From: Cyclobacterium roseum
Lineage (GTDB): Bacteria > Bacteroidota > Bacteroidia > Cytophagales > Cyclobacteriaceae
NCBI RefSeq assembly: GCF_010119225.1
Contig: NZ_WNKF01000009.1
Coordinates: forward strand, 124,001 to 188,000
Direction of reading: 5' to 3'
DNA: 64,000 nucleotides
Translations under genes and position numbers: made by a program
Shown: piece by piece, positions 50,921 to 61,100 of the stretch
Numbering within the stretch: position 1 is the stretch's first letter
Layout of the letters: every line of letters starts with the position of its first letter
Notes under the pieces: generated by a model
Database searches by the model: none
What the model saw: only the letters and a program-made list of their open reading frames with translations
Told to the model about the DNA's origin: nothing

Positions 50921-51307
50921 ATGACGACGCTTACACTCGACCTGGTAATCACCAAAGAAGACAATACCTATAAAGGCAGCCTTACCTACAACGATAATCC
51001 CCTGACCCAATCCGCTCCTAGCATTCCGGGGCTGGAAACACAATTGAAAAAACTGCTCTGGGAATTTGAAAGCCTGGACCCGGAGACGGTGACATTTAAC
51101 CATTACTACCAATGCCCTGCTTTTTTTAGCGAATTTGCTGTACTGAACAAAGAACAACTGGCCGCCCTCTCGGAGATCAGCACCTCACAACTGGAGGCCT
51201 TTTCTTCCGGCAAGGAAAAACCCAGTCCGGCTGAGGCCGAGAGGATAGAAAGAGCCTTAAAAGAGTTGGCTTCCCGCTTGCTGAAAACATCCCTGGTGCT
51301 TTCCTAA
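50921..51307 (+). CDS. Orphan HicB-like regulator
   Basis: 128 residues from ATG 50921; the frame is open from a TTG at 50840, but the upstream residues are unlike the family. N-terminal HicB-like strands (LDLVITKEDNTYKGSLTYND) and a later helix region (FSEFAVLNKEQLAALSEIST, SQLEAFSSGKEKPSPAEAER) follow the order and spacing of the HicB at 49265: 'L..L..I....L..(Y/F).(T/S)G(R/K).KP'. No HicA toxin is beside it. Probably a DNA-binding regulator or an antitoxin left without its toxin. Confidence 0.78.
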   Translation: MTTLTLDLVITKEDNTYKGSLTYNDNPLTQSAPSIPGLETQLKKLLWEFESLDPETVTFNHYYQCPAFFSEFAVLNKEQLAALSEISTSQLEAFSSGKEKPSPAEAERIERALKELASRLLKTSLVLS

Positions 51308-51520
51308 TCTGAAAAAAAGGCAATCCTTTGGTAATTCCCCGTACTGTCTGCTGGGCAGGAATATCAACGGCTTTTTCAGATGATACCGTCGGGAGGTCAA
51401 AAAAAGTACAATCCTGGGACCGGCAACACATCTTCGCACTGATCAACCCATTCCTGTTCAAGCGCAAGGTAGAGAACTCGTTCAGCGCATAAAAAAAGGC
51501 TGGCAATGTCGGTACTTTGC

Positions 51521-52036
51521 TCATGTGTCTTGAACAATCGGATAAAACCTTTTCTCCAGTCTTATCCTTCCGGAAGCAATGGGAAGGCCCATATTGGGAA
51601 CAAGCAGGCTGGTAATAATAAACTCCTTTCCATTTTTTAACCGGATAACGGAATAATTGTAACTATCCCAGGGAAACCACTGCATCCGGTTTTCAGCTAG
51701 AGGATAGGATTTGAACCGCTTTATCAGTTGAATATCATTAAATGAAAAGCTCACCGATTCACCCTTGTGGTTTATCGTAATTTTTTGACCTGAAGGATCA
51801 TAAAAAAATATATCCGCCTTGTTCCTAGTGTAATAATTAATGTGAACGAGTAATTGAGGAATAAAAAACATTAAAAACAATGTAGCAGTTAAAATGATAA
51901 ATATCCAAGTATCTCCTGACCCAAATCTCTTTGTAATATAAAAAGGTAAAATAAACGCACCAACCAAATAGATTAAAATTGGCCAAGAATTTTGAAAATG
52001 ATGTTCAAAACTAATTTTATATGTAAACATGCTCAT
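51521..52036 (-). CDS. Membrane protein, candidate immunity protein
   Basis: 171 residues (ATG 52036 or 52030). Two hydrophobic segments (ILIYLVGAFILPFYIT, IFIILTATLFLMFFIPQLLV) are followed by a beta-rich PH-like part (ADIFFYDPSGQKITINHKGE, SVIRLKNGKEFIITSLLVPN). It begins one base after the stop of a truncated toxin-like tail (52038-52178). That is the position immunity genes take behind RHS/polymorphic toxin tails, so I infer immunity function. No family name can be given. Confidence 0.72.
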   Translation of the reverse strand: MSMFTYKISFEHHFQNSWPILIYLVGAFILPFYITKRFGSGDTWIFIILTATLFLMFFIPQLLVHINYYTRNKADIFFYDPSGQKITINHKGESVSFSFNDIQLIKRFKSYPLAENRMQWFPWDSYNYSVIRLKNGKEFIITSLLVPNMGLPIASGRIRLEKRFYPIVQDT

Positions 52037-52037
52037 T

Positions 52038-52178
52038 CTATCTAGGTCTCCAACCGCTTCTTAAAGCATTTTCAAATTGCCAATACTGTTGGCTTATTTT
52101 ATCTCTCATAGGCCATGTCATATCCCAAGTTTTTTCACCTAAGAAAAATAAGCCCCTAACGGCAACTCCATAAGGGCC
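52038..52178 (-). pseudogene. Orphan C-terminal tail of a toxin-like protein
   Basis: A 46-codon open stretch on the minus strand reads GPYGVAVRGLFFLGEKTWDM, TWPMRDKISQQYWQFENALR and SGWRPR before TAG. An in-frame TAG lies two codons before its first residue (52182-52184), so it has no start. It is tightly coupled to the membrane gene downstream (TAG-A-ATG). Its position behind an RHS gene and before an immunity-like gene suggests a displaced C-terminal tip of a polymorphic toxin. The toxin type is not recognised. Confidence 0.45.
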
Positions 52179-52458
52179 TATCTATCTTTTTAGCCACTTC
52201 GAAAAATTAGTATCCACCTGTACCTCTTTAATTGATGTCTTTGTAGTTTTAAATCAATTTAACAAGTCTTCATTTTCACTACCCGGTAATTTGCATTAAA
52301 TGCTTTTCGGTGTTTAAAACCAAAACATTCTCGAAATAATTTAAGCTTCCTTGCTACTTCTCTTCCGCGAATTTAAACAGGTAGTTTTTAAAAAATAATC
52401 TTATTTTGTTAAACATTTAATATTTAAAACTATAGTCGTACAAAATTAAACCCATTGA
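52179..52458. other. AT-rich non-coding gap in the RHS tail region
   Basis: 280 bp without a frame longer than about 30 codons that looks coding. It separates the lipoprotein at 52459 from the orphan tail. It may be decayed toxin/immunity DNA; nothing specific is recognised. Confidence 0.4.
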
Positions 52459-53169
52459 TTAATATTCTAAAAATATTTCTTGTGTGAAAATTGAATTCAT
52501 TAAAGAATCACTTTCTGATGGAACTATTTCTATATCAAATTTAATGCTTTTTTGTTGACCAGTTTCCTTTTGAAACTCAACCAAGTAGTAATTTTTTTCA
52601 ATCCTTTTTGAAATTAGCTTTTCCTTTGAATTTAAATAATAGAATTTAAATTCACCATCAAATGGGAAATAATTTTTTAGTAACAATTTTACCTTATCAT
52701 CACTTATCCATTCTGAATCTACCAATTTCAAATTCAACGCATTGTATCTTTTTCTTCCATTTTCTATCATATCTAAATATAAAATGTCACCGTTGTATTT
52801 AAATTCCCTGGTAGTTATTAAGTTATGGTATATTTCTTTGGTTAACGAATCATTTACTTTTTGCTTTTCTACTTCACTTGAGAAATATTTATAGGTATTA
52901 TATGAAATAGAATCGATATTACTTTCTTTCGACTTAATAATAAACATCCCCTGATCATCAAATGATTGTTCTAAAACCAATTCCCTCTCGTTATTGTAAA
53001 TTTCAATTTTATCCAATAAAATTGAATTTTTTAGAAGATTAAGCCTTATTTCCCCTAATTCCCCAATCAAAATTATTGGTTTATCATCTCGTATATGATA
53101 TTTATTCTTTTCTTGACTACAAGAAATTACCAAAATCAAAAATACAATTAATATTTTATTCATTTTCAT
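52459..53169 (-). CDS. Lipoprotein downstream of RHS, candidate cognate immunity protein
   Basis: 236 residues. The lipoprotein signal is NKILIVFLILVISCSQE; ATG 53169 overlaps the RHS gene by 14 bp, and a second ATG (53163) is possible. The mature protein is Lys/Asn/Glu/Ile-rich and beta-strand-like (KDKIEIYN-type strands, EFKYNGDILYLDMIENGRKR, FYYLNSKEKLISKRIEKNYY), with a base composition far more AT-rich than the housekeeping genes. The overlap with the variable RHS tail suggests it evolved with that tail. A lipoprotein immunity would imply a toxin active in the periplasm; this is inference. Confidence 0.78.
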   Translation of the reverse strand: MKMNKILIVFLILVISCSQEKNKYHIRDDKPIILIGELGEIRLNLLKNSILLDKIEIYNNERELVLEQSFDDQGMFIIKSKESNIDSISYNTYKYFSSEVEKQKVNDSLTKEIYHNLITTREFKYNGDILYLDMIENGRKRYNALNLKLVDSEWISDDKVKLLLKNYFPFDGEFKFYYLNSKEKLISKRIEKNYYLVEFQKETGQQKSIKFDIEIVPSESDSLMNSIFTQEIFLEY

Positions 53170-56100
53170 CCAAACTTTCTAATGCCCTTTTTCCCTCATT
53201 TAAACCATTTCTAGTACCAGTAACTTGCATGGTATCCGATCCTATAACTCTTTTATAACTAACACTTCTTCCGTTTCCATTGCTATATGTTTTAACATCA
53301 AAAAACGCAGTGTCATTTTCACTTTGGGATTTAATTTCACTGCTTATTTTTTCGTCAGTAGTAGTTTCAATCAAATAATTCGATGTTTCAGATGTTAATC
53401 CAAATATGGCACCAATAGCATTTGCAATTTTTTCCATAACATTTCCTGATGGTCCGCTTTTTGCCACCCCATCGATGCCATCTGTATTAACAAAGCCACC
53501 TATATTTCCTATTGTTCCAACATCCATTGGGCCACTTGATCCTTCAGAAACCGTAACAATACCTGAAGGCTGACTATTACTTGTTCCAATCCTTGAGCTT
53601 TTAAAACCAAAGAAATTATCAGCTGTTGTTTTCAGAAATCCAAATTGCTCCTGAACCTCTGAAAAGAAAACTGAACCGGATGACGGTGGGCAGCAGTTTT
53701 TAGGAGCCATCCCATCAGGATCAATAAACCTTATCGGGTTGTTAAATGCATAATTATAAGGGGAATGCCTTCTCATCTGCCCCGCCAACGGATCTACAGT
53801 CATCCACCTCCCAACAGCCGGATCATAAAACCTCGCCCCGTAATCGTATAAATTCAGGCCATCTTGTAATTCCTTCCCATTATACAAATACCGATTCTCC
53901 TTCACCCCCTCGCGTTGAAAGCCCAAACCAGTCAACTCCAAACCCCAGGGATCGTAGTGGGTTTCCTGAACCACCGGTGAATGGATCGTCTCTACGGTGA
54001 AATCGTCGAACCAGACGTGTTCTGATGTTTCATTTACCAGAAAGGCTTCCATATAACCTTCCTTACTAATATACAGCTCTTTTTCCAGTTTTTCATGTCC
54101 GTTAGCTGCTTTTTTACTGAGCAACTCCTTGCCGCTTTTATAAAGTTTTCCCTGCTTATCGTACAAAGCATACATCATATAGGCCTCAGGGGCGGCTTTT
54201 TGCTGCAGGTCTCTGATCACCAAATCGACCAAGTGTAAAATCCCCAAACTCGTTGGTGCCGAATTGGAAATGCCTATTTCCCGCAAATCAGCGATCAATC
54301 CTTCCCTGATGCCGGCTTTGATAAAATCATCCGGGCGGATACTGGTCTTGCCCGGTGCTTCGTATTTCGCCTGCACAGACAGTTTGAGTCGGCTGCCCGA
54401 TTCCACCGCTTGTCTGCGCGAGGGCCCCAACAGCCTTCCACGGCCTGCATTCAGCCAGGCAACCTGTGTTCCTCCGGGAGTCGTATTGTGCTCCGGACCT
54501 AGCTGCCTGCTGGCAGCAATTTGACCAAAATCTTCCGCTTCCCTCTTTGCATGTGCCTTTTCCATAGTGGCAACTACCCGCTCGGTTAAGGGTTTCCGGA
54601 TCACCTGGCGCACGTTGCCCAGATGGTCCCGAAGAAAAAATTCATAGATAGCCTTTCCCGACTCAAACACCACCCTGCCCTCTTCATGAAGCATGTAGTC
54701 CAGCCGGCCATCGGTGAACACAAAATCACCGGCATAATGGGTCTCTTTTGTCAGCGTTCCATTTCGGTAGGAAGCCTGCCGACGCTTGGTTCCTGCAGCA
54801 TCGTAGGCGTATTTCAGCTTTTGCCCACCCTCAAAGACAAACTCCTCTGGTAGGTTCAGGTGATTGTACGACACAGCCCTGAGGTTTTTGTCCTGATTGT
54901 TCCGTTGGTTGCCATTGGCATCATAATCGTATAAACCGTTGGCTTGGTTCGGCTTGAAATCGGAAGATATATATACTTTTTCGGATTGGCTATCCTTTAC
55001 CCGGGTCAGTTGGTTTCCATATTCGCCGAGCGTTGTATTGCGATCGTATTCGTATTTCAGGTTATCCACCACCGCATATTCCTTTTCCGTTCTGGCTCCT
55101 CTCCTTCGCAGGCTTTTGAGGTTACCATTGGCATCATAGCTGATCTGATCCAGCGTATAGCGGTTCTTTTCAGCGGCTGCAGCAGGAACCATATAGTCCG
55201 CCTGAAGCAGTCTGCCCGGTTTATCGTAGGTATAGGTATACTGCCGGACCATCCCATCCATTCCCGTCCACCCGGTGGCGGTAATGTTACCATCCCACCG
55301 TTTTCCACTCTCTTGGTACTGCAGGCTCTGGGAAAAAAGTCCCGGAGAGGAACTTCCTATTTCCGCTAACCAGCCCCGGATAGTGTATCTGTAATCCTGA
55401 CCAGCATCGGGAATGGCAGGGAAATGAACTCCGGATTTCCTCCCTAGTTCATCGTAGCTATAACTTGCGAGGGTAATCGTAGCTCCATTATCGATCTGCT
55501 GGCTAATACTGGAAAGCAGACCGGCCTGGTTATAGGAATACATCTTCCGTATCTTCATATTAACCGGCTGAATCAATTCCGTAAGCGTCTCCGTTACCTG
55601 GTCTTCAAAATTGTACCTACTGGAGCGTCTGATGGTTCCCCCCAAAGGATGCTCTTCCAGGGATTGTATCTCACGGCCTTTGTCGTCGTAGAAATAGGAG
55701 CTGGTATAATACCTGCCGGTTTCCAGGTCTTTGACTTTCATTGTGGTCAGCAATCCAGTGCTGCGGGTAGAGGGAGACCGAGGGTATTCCGGGGCTTGCC
55801 TGTATTTTTTTGCGGGCGTATTTTCATAACGATCGTAGTAATACAGCGTAAGAATCTCCCCCTCTTCCATCGGAAAAACACTGTTTCCCGATTTTTCTAC
55901 GGCTCCAATAATTCCTGAAAAATTACTACCGCTTCGGGCTTTAAAATGGAGGCCAGGCCTAAACACGATACTTTCCGAAGTTCGAAAGACCTCCTGCCCG
56001 GTATAGTTGGATGTAACCAGCTTTTTGCCGGTTTTCCAATTTCCGGTGTCCCAGTCATTTCTTGACGGCTCTACAGATGGCTGCCGGTCAAGTTCATGCT

Positions 56101-57691
56101 GTATCGCCGAAACACTTCTACTGTCTGAAACAAGGCCGATTTTCACAGGCCTGTCAAATGCATCGTGCCGAGTATATTGCCATTTGCCATCTTTTCTAAG
56201 TTCGCCATCCTGAAAGCCCACCTGCCTGTCCAGTCGGTCATACAACAGGTACTCAATGGCTTTTCCGGGAAGCTTTTTCGCCACCAGGCGCCTCCTACCG
56301 TCGTACCGGTAGCAAAAATATTGCGCCTCCGACAAATTTGGGTCTATGGACAATTCCCAGCCTTTGGTATGCAGAATTTCAACGGCTTTCGGAGGCATTA
56401 CCACTCTGAGATCGCCAAAATCATCGAAAACGTAGTACGTACTAAGCCAGCCGGTGTGCCCTCCCGATTCGTTACTGGCAGTAACCTGTGTCCTTTTTAA
56501 TACCTCCCTGCCTTGGTCATCGGTGAATGTCAGTTCACGAAGATTGTCTTCATTATCGGTGATCTCCACCCACAGACTGCCCTCCTGCCATTCCCCCCGG
56601 AATTCCGGAAGCCCCTTTCCGTTTATTTCAAACCGTTTCACATCATCCTCCAGGCTGTTGGATCTTCTGTAGAATTTAGTTTCTTTTCCACTGCCCATCT
56701 TCCAGGCATTCCCTGGAGCCGATTTTTTTGCTATTCTATTTAATGGAGAGAATTCATATGCTGTTTCCTGGTAGCCACGAGAATCATTGAAGGCTTGCTG
56801 GAAATAATCCCCATGCAATGCCTGCACATTTTCCCTGTAAAGCCCTATTTGCTGCCCTGAACCAGGAAAGGGAAGGAATTCCAACGCTTGCCTGCCTGCT
56901 TCATCGTAAGCGAAGGGAGTGATAAGATCCTGACCCATAGACGTAGCCGTCACGTTTACCAATTGCTCCTTTCTGCCAATTCCGTCGTAATAGGTGTTCG
57001 TTTGATGGATTGACTCAGGGGTACTTTCCAGTAGAGCACCGACAGACTGTATGGGTTGCCTGGCACGGTAGCTGCTGATCCGATTCCGGTTTTCTGCCAG
57101 TACTTTTACCGTAACCGGAATCTTATCTGTCAGGCAGCCAGTTTTTATGTGCTGATAAGCCAGGTAGTAGGTTTTGTTTTCGAAAAGCATCGGAGTCAGA
57201 AACTGTTTTCTCCCCGATACTTTTCTAGTCTGGTCTGAATCATACCAACGATAAGTAAACCCTTCGGGAGCAGGGTTAGCAATAAGTCTTGCCCTTCCTT
57301 TGCGGACAAGGGTTACTTCCGGTGCTGATGGAGTTGCTTGCGGACAGGGGCGTTGGCTTTTCACTTCTACGACCTTACTGTCGTATAAATAACTCCCAAA
57401 TTCGCTGTAACCATAAAACACCTCGTAATGGCCTGGCTCGGAAAAGATCAGGCTTAGCCCTGATACGTCCGATCGCTCCCGCTGTCCTCCCGAGTGCATC
57501 CAGTTAAAACTGCCATTTGACAGCGCATTTACCCGCCGATAATTTGTATAAAAAGCGACATTAAAAAAGGCTTCCTCGCCGATCGCTATAGATGCAGGAC
57601 CGGAGATAGTCACTGAGGTAATTTCTTCCTGTCCAAACAAGCGGCCAAATGAAACAAAAAGCACGAGGGAAAAGTGAAAAAGTGTTTTCAT
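53156..57691 (-). CDS. RHS-repeat protein with DUF6443-like N-terminus and variable tail
   Basis: 1511 residues with a signal peptide (FSLVLFVSFGRLFGQ). A PKD-like N-terminus precedes a DUF6443-like region with THQTNTYYDGIGRKEQLVN-type sequence (about 230-330). YD repeats fill the middle (YSYDELGRKSGVHFP, LPEEFVFEGGQKLKYAYDAA). The RHS-associated core is at about 1240-1328 (YNGKELQDGLNLYDYGARFY, YDPAVGRWMTVDPLA, IRFIDPDGM). After DPDGM come 183 residues of unrelated, AT-rich coding sequence (APKNCCPPSSGSVFF to the C-terminus) without a toxin motif I know. RHS shells typically enclose and release such tails. It overlaps the small gene upstream (4 bp) and the lipoprotein downstream (14 bp). Confidence 0.9.
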   Translation of the reverse strand: MKTLFHFSLVLFVSFGRLFGQEEITSVTISGPASIAIGEEAFFNVAFYTNYRRVNALSNGSFNWMHSGGQRERSDVSGLSLIFSEPGHYEVFYGYSEFGSYLYDSKVVEVKSQRPCPQATPSAPEVTLVRKGRARLIANPAPEGFTYRWYDSDQTRKVSGRKQFLTPMLFENKTYYLAYQHIKTGCLTDKIPVTVKVLAENRNRISSYRARQPIQSVGALLESTPESIHQTNTYYDGIGRKEQLVNVTATSMGQDLITPFAYDEAGRQALEFLPFPGSGQQIGLYRENVQALHGDYFQQAFNDSRGYQETAYEFSPLNRIAKKSAPGNAWKMGSGKETKFYRRSNSLEDDVKRFEINGKGLPEFRGEWQEGSLWVEITDNEDNLRELTFTDDQGREVLKRTQVTASNESGGHTGWLSTYYVFDDFGDLRVVMPPKAVEILHTKGWELSIDPNLSEAQYFCYRYDGRRRLVAKKLPGKAIEYLLYDRLDRQVGFQDGELRKDGKWQYTRHDAFDRPVKIGLVSDSRSVSAIQHELDRQPSVEPSRNDWDTGNWKTGKKLVTSNYTGQEVFRTSESIVFRPGLHFKARSGSNFSGIIGAVEKSGNSVFPMEEGEILTLYYYDRYENTPAKKYRQAPEYPRSPSTRSTGLLTTMKVKDLETGRYYTSSYFYDDKGREIQSLEEHPLGGTIRRSSRYNFEDQVTETLTELIQPVNMKIRKMYSYNQAGLLSSISQQIDNGATITLASYSYDELGRKSGVHFPAIPDAGQDYRYTIRGWLAEIGSSSPGLFSQSLQYQESGKRWDGNITATGWTGMDGMVRQYTYTYDKPGRLLQADYMVPAAAAEKNRYTLDQISYDANGNLKSLRRRGARTEKEYAVVDNLKYEYDRNTTLGEYGNQLTRVKDSQSEKVYISSDFKPNQANGLYDYDANGNQRNNQDKNLRAVSYNHLNLPEEFVFEGGQKLKYAYDAAGTKRRQASYRNGTLTKETHYAGDFVFTDGRLDYMLHEEGRVVFESGKAIYEFFLRDHLGNVRQVIRKPLTERVVATMEKAHAKREAEDFGQIAASRQLGPEHNTTPGGTQVAWLNAGRGRLLGPSRRQAVESGSRLKLSVQAKYEAPGKTSIRPDDFIKAGIREGLIADLREIGISNSAPTSLGILHLVDLVIRDLQQKAAPEAYMMYALYDKQGKLYKSGKELLSKKAANGHEKLEKELYISKEGYMEAFLVNETSEHVWFDDFTVETIHSPVVQETHYDPWGLELTGLGFQREGVKENRYLYNGKELQDGLNLYDYGARFYDPAVGRWMTVDPLAGQMRRHSPYNYAFNNPIRFIDPDGMAPKNCCPPSSGSVFFSEVQEQFGFLKTTADNFFGFKSSRIGTSNSQPSGIVTVSEGSSGPMDVGTIGNIGGFVNTDGIDGVAKSGPSGNVMEKIANAIGAIFGLTSETSNYLIETTTDEKISSEIKSQSENDTAFFDVKTYSNGNGRSVSYKRVIGSDTMQVTGTRNGLNEGKRALESLDENE

Positions 57692-58128
57692 AGCCCTTCT
57701 CGTTTAAGGTATAGCGTTTGCAACACATTTCCAGTATTTCCCTTGGAAACCAGTATTATTACCTCCCCGGTCTTTGACAGCTTATAAACCCTATCCGGTC
57801 CGTTTTCATGGGACAGGTGCAAAGCAGCATTCTTCATTTTCCAGGTTCCGCTGAGCATTTGGGATTTACCACCCAACAGCCAGTAGGCCTCAAAGCGTCC
57901 ATCCGGGTAAAAAATGTATTTCCTCGTTTCAAGGGAAGCTAAAAACATTTCCTGAACAGGCGGGGGCATGGCAGTGAATTTATTATCCCCTTGCTTTTGA
58001 AGTGCCTGTATCTGCAATCCAAGGTCAAGCTCCCAGGCACCTGCCAATGACGATTCATTAGCTACTTCTTGAGCTAAAACTCTAAAGGGGATGCTGACTA
58101 AAATAAATAGATAAAGTAGTGGTTTCAT
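57688..58128 (-). CDS. Small exported lipocalin-like protein between the two YD/RHS genes
   Basis: 146 residues with signal peptide LLYLFILVSIPFRVLAQ. A core beta pattern LAGAWELDLGLQ, RKYIFYPDGRFEAYWLLGGK, SQMLSGTWKMKNAALHLSHE and EVIILVSKGNTGNVLQTLYL resembles Bacteroidota lipocalin-like (DUF4488/5004-type) domains with 'GxW' at the start. It starts 7 bp after the first YD gene and overlaps the second by 4 bp. A chaperone or accessory role for the RHS chains is possible but unproven. Confidence 0.8.
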   Translation of the reverse strand: MKPLLYLFILVSIPFRVLAQEVANESSLAGAWELDLGLQIQALQKQGDNKFTAMPPPVQEMFLASLETRKYIFYPDGRFEAYWLLGGKSQMLSGTWKMKNAALHLSHENGPDRVYKLSKTGEVIILVSKGNTGNVLQTLYLKREGL

Positions 58129-58135
58129 GGTTTCT

Positions 58136-61100
58136 TTAGGGTATCAGATAGGAATATTCGTGGTATTCTTTCAAAAATCCATCCTGATCACGGACAGACG
58201 CCAGCCTTCCAAAAGCATCGTATTCATAAAACATGGCCGCATTTCGGCTGTCCAACACACTGGTTATACCCCTTAAAGGCGCATAAGTAAACGTCGTCAT
58301 CTGTGCCTCTTCGGGATGAAGCCTTAGCTCGTCAATGTAGATTCCTTCTCCTTTAATGGTAATGGCAGGATTCGTTACCGACCGCTCAATCAGCTTCCAC
58401 TCGGTAGTTAAGCTTTCTGACTTCCCCATAAAGAACCAGGTGCGGGTCCCTGAGACGGCTTTTGCCCAAAAACTTAATTTGAATGCATTGCTTTCACTTG
58501 CACCCGGAATACCTCCAGAAACCTGACCGTTTGATAGTAAATACACCTTTTTTCCTGCTTTGGCAGACGTTTCCGGCAGGGGTATTTCTTTCCCTTCATA
58601 GGTCCACCCTCCCTTCTCCTCGCTTTCAAATGAAGTAAAGGCAATCTGATTTCTTTCGGCATTTTCTACCATGGCTACAGGAAATGAGCCATCCAATCCA
58701 TATAAAAATGCAGATGGCTTCCCGCCAGCTCTGCTCATCTGGATTACATTTCCTGATCGATCATATCGATCGATTCTAATTCCGGATTGGTAGCGTTCGT
58801 CTGCTTTTAGATTTCCTGCATCATCGAATCTGGCCTGAGAATAAGAGGCCCTTTTCACCGGGTTAACTGCCTCAAAAAAGTAGACTTCGTCTATTTTGTA
58901 CCTACCTGTCCCCCGGAAAGATTCTTTGAATGTAGTTACTTGTCCGGAAATAATCCGTTCTTCCCCCTCCTCGCCATGTTTTATAATTGTATAGGTCTCT
59001 ATCGGGGTATGCAACCGGTTTTGCAGGAACATTTGGTGATATACAAAGGCCTGTCCGGACAGTTGTGATTTAAAAGCTGAAAGGTCTGAAACGTACCTGC
59101 TCACCTTGATGGTCGATCTCAGGCTTGCATCTGTTCGTTTTTCTTCCTTAACCAACTGCAGAAAATCAGGGTGGTATTCATACTCGGTGACAGTAGTGAA
59201 GTCTTTAAATCCAGGAGAAAGCAATTTTTCCTCCACTTTCGACTGTTTATAAACTCCCGTAGTTTTGTTCTGAGTAGTAATAATGTATTCGAACGCATCG
59301 TACAAAATAATATTTTGCCTACACATCGTGAAATACGGATGACTGAAGTTGCCGCTCTGATGGACGTATTGATGCACTCCCTGCCCGATAGGCTGCTCGT
59401 CTGGTCTGTAGTTCTTGTATTGAATGGACGTAACCGCCTGAATTTCTTCCTTGCCGTCGTAGATGGTTTTTTTGGTCAATTTCCCCCTTGCCCAGGCCAT
59501 GGAATTAATAAAGGGCTTCGTGGACGTACCAAAGGGATAACCAACAACTTTATCGGGTATATGCAGCTTATTATCGAATTCGTAAACCGTCTTGCCATTT
59601 TCCGGGCCTCCGGTTTCGTATTCAGTCACGATGGGATACACCACAGGGCATTCCTCATATCCTCTTCCCGTCACCGCATTTGAAAAGTACATCCTGCTTC
59701 TATACCGCAATGAGGACGTGCTGGTTCCTGTTTTAAAATACCTTGTATTTGAATAAAGAAACTTATCCAATGTGAAATTCTTATACCCGCTTCCCGGCCC
59801 ATTACCACCGTAGGCATAGGTTTTTATTAGCGTGTCTGTACCTGTGAACGTCCTGACATTCTTCACCCTTAGCCCGCCCGCATAATGCACCTTTTCCAGA
59901 ATGCGGTACTGATGTGGTTCAAAATCAAACTCTGAATATCCGCCGGTGGGATAGGTGATTCTTTTCAGGGTACCTTCTTTCAGGTAAGTGGTATCCGTAT
60001 TTCTATCTGCCGAACCAAAATAAACCGTATATCCGGTTGTTAAATCTACATCGGTAGGGGGTATCAGGTCGGCATTCGGCTTGTTATTGAAAAAACCAAA
60101 ATTATCAATTCTAAAGCTGTTATTGGCCTGGTCCCAAGAAAAGGTATCTGTGTAATAACTAAAGCTATACTGATTGATCAGCGTATTTGCGCCATCTTTT
60201 ATCAGCAGGCCGTCCAGCTTTAATCGATAGTTTTCACTGCGGCTTCTATTCTGAAAATATTCATCCAGGTCAAATTCAACCTGCTTCAACAACAAATAGT
60301 CGTTGCCAGCCTTTTCATATACCTCTATTCGGTCCAGATGATTAAGCCCAGGTTGGTCCAGCCTTTTGGAGCCCAAAATAAATTTTACCATTCCGGTTTT
60401 AAACCTGATTTCGGATATCCCCAGTTGGGTAGACGAGGTGTTTGAATACAGGGTGGAAATGTTGGTATCCAGATTAGGACAGTCCAAGTCGTTATTGGCC
60501 AAGAAAGTACAATCATCCAAAAGGGTTACATGATTGTTTACCGCCTGTTGATGGAATTTCCCTACATTCTGGTAAGAAAAAGAAATAAAATCGTCCGTAT
60601 CAGGGGCCGATATTTCCATCAAATACCAGGTAGAAACATATCCCTCCGATCCGCCCGAAGTAATGTATTCGGTTGCCCGGTCCTCATTGCTACCTTTGCC
60701 AAAACGATATCGGATACCGTTATCATCGAGCATTTCGAATTGGTCAAGGTTCTCCGTATAGGATATTTTCAGGGGAAGGTTGGGAATCAAAAAAGGGTCT
60801 GTCCCTCCTTGCCTCAGGTAAAACTTTCCGCTGTGCCCCGGCACCTGGTAGGAAAACAGATCCGCCTCCCGATCAATGAGATCCACAGACATCTTTTTGT
60901 ATTCGTAAAAACTACAGTCGGGTGTATTGGGAACCTCGTAATTGTTGATATTGCGGAGAAAACTGGTTTCATCCGGCTTATTGTTGACATTGCGGGAAAT
61001 AAAGCCTCCTGCCATTAGCGACCAGCCAAGCCCTACCCAACTGGCCTGATCGGTATATTTAATGCCAGAAGCGTGGTAACTCAACCGTATGGGTAAATGT

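Noticed and set aside
46973-51307. Integrative element with attachment sites at tRNA-Leu
   Set aside because: No integrase, and no second copy of the tRNA 3' end could be found by eye (only a weak CCGGCCC-type resemblance near 50155).
51177-51524. 115-codon minus-strand frame overlapping the end of the orphan HicB-like gene, start overlapping the immunity candidate by 4 bp
   Set aside because: The ATG overlap is tempting, but the product is cysteine/serine/arginine-rich without a family look and it runs antisense into the HicB-like gene. Kept only as a possible remnant.
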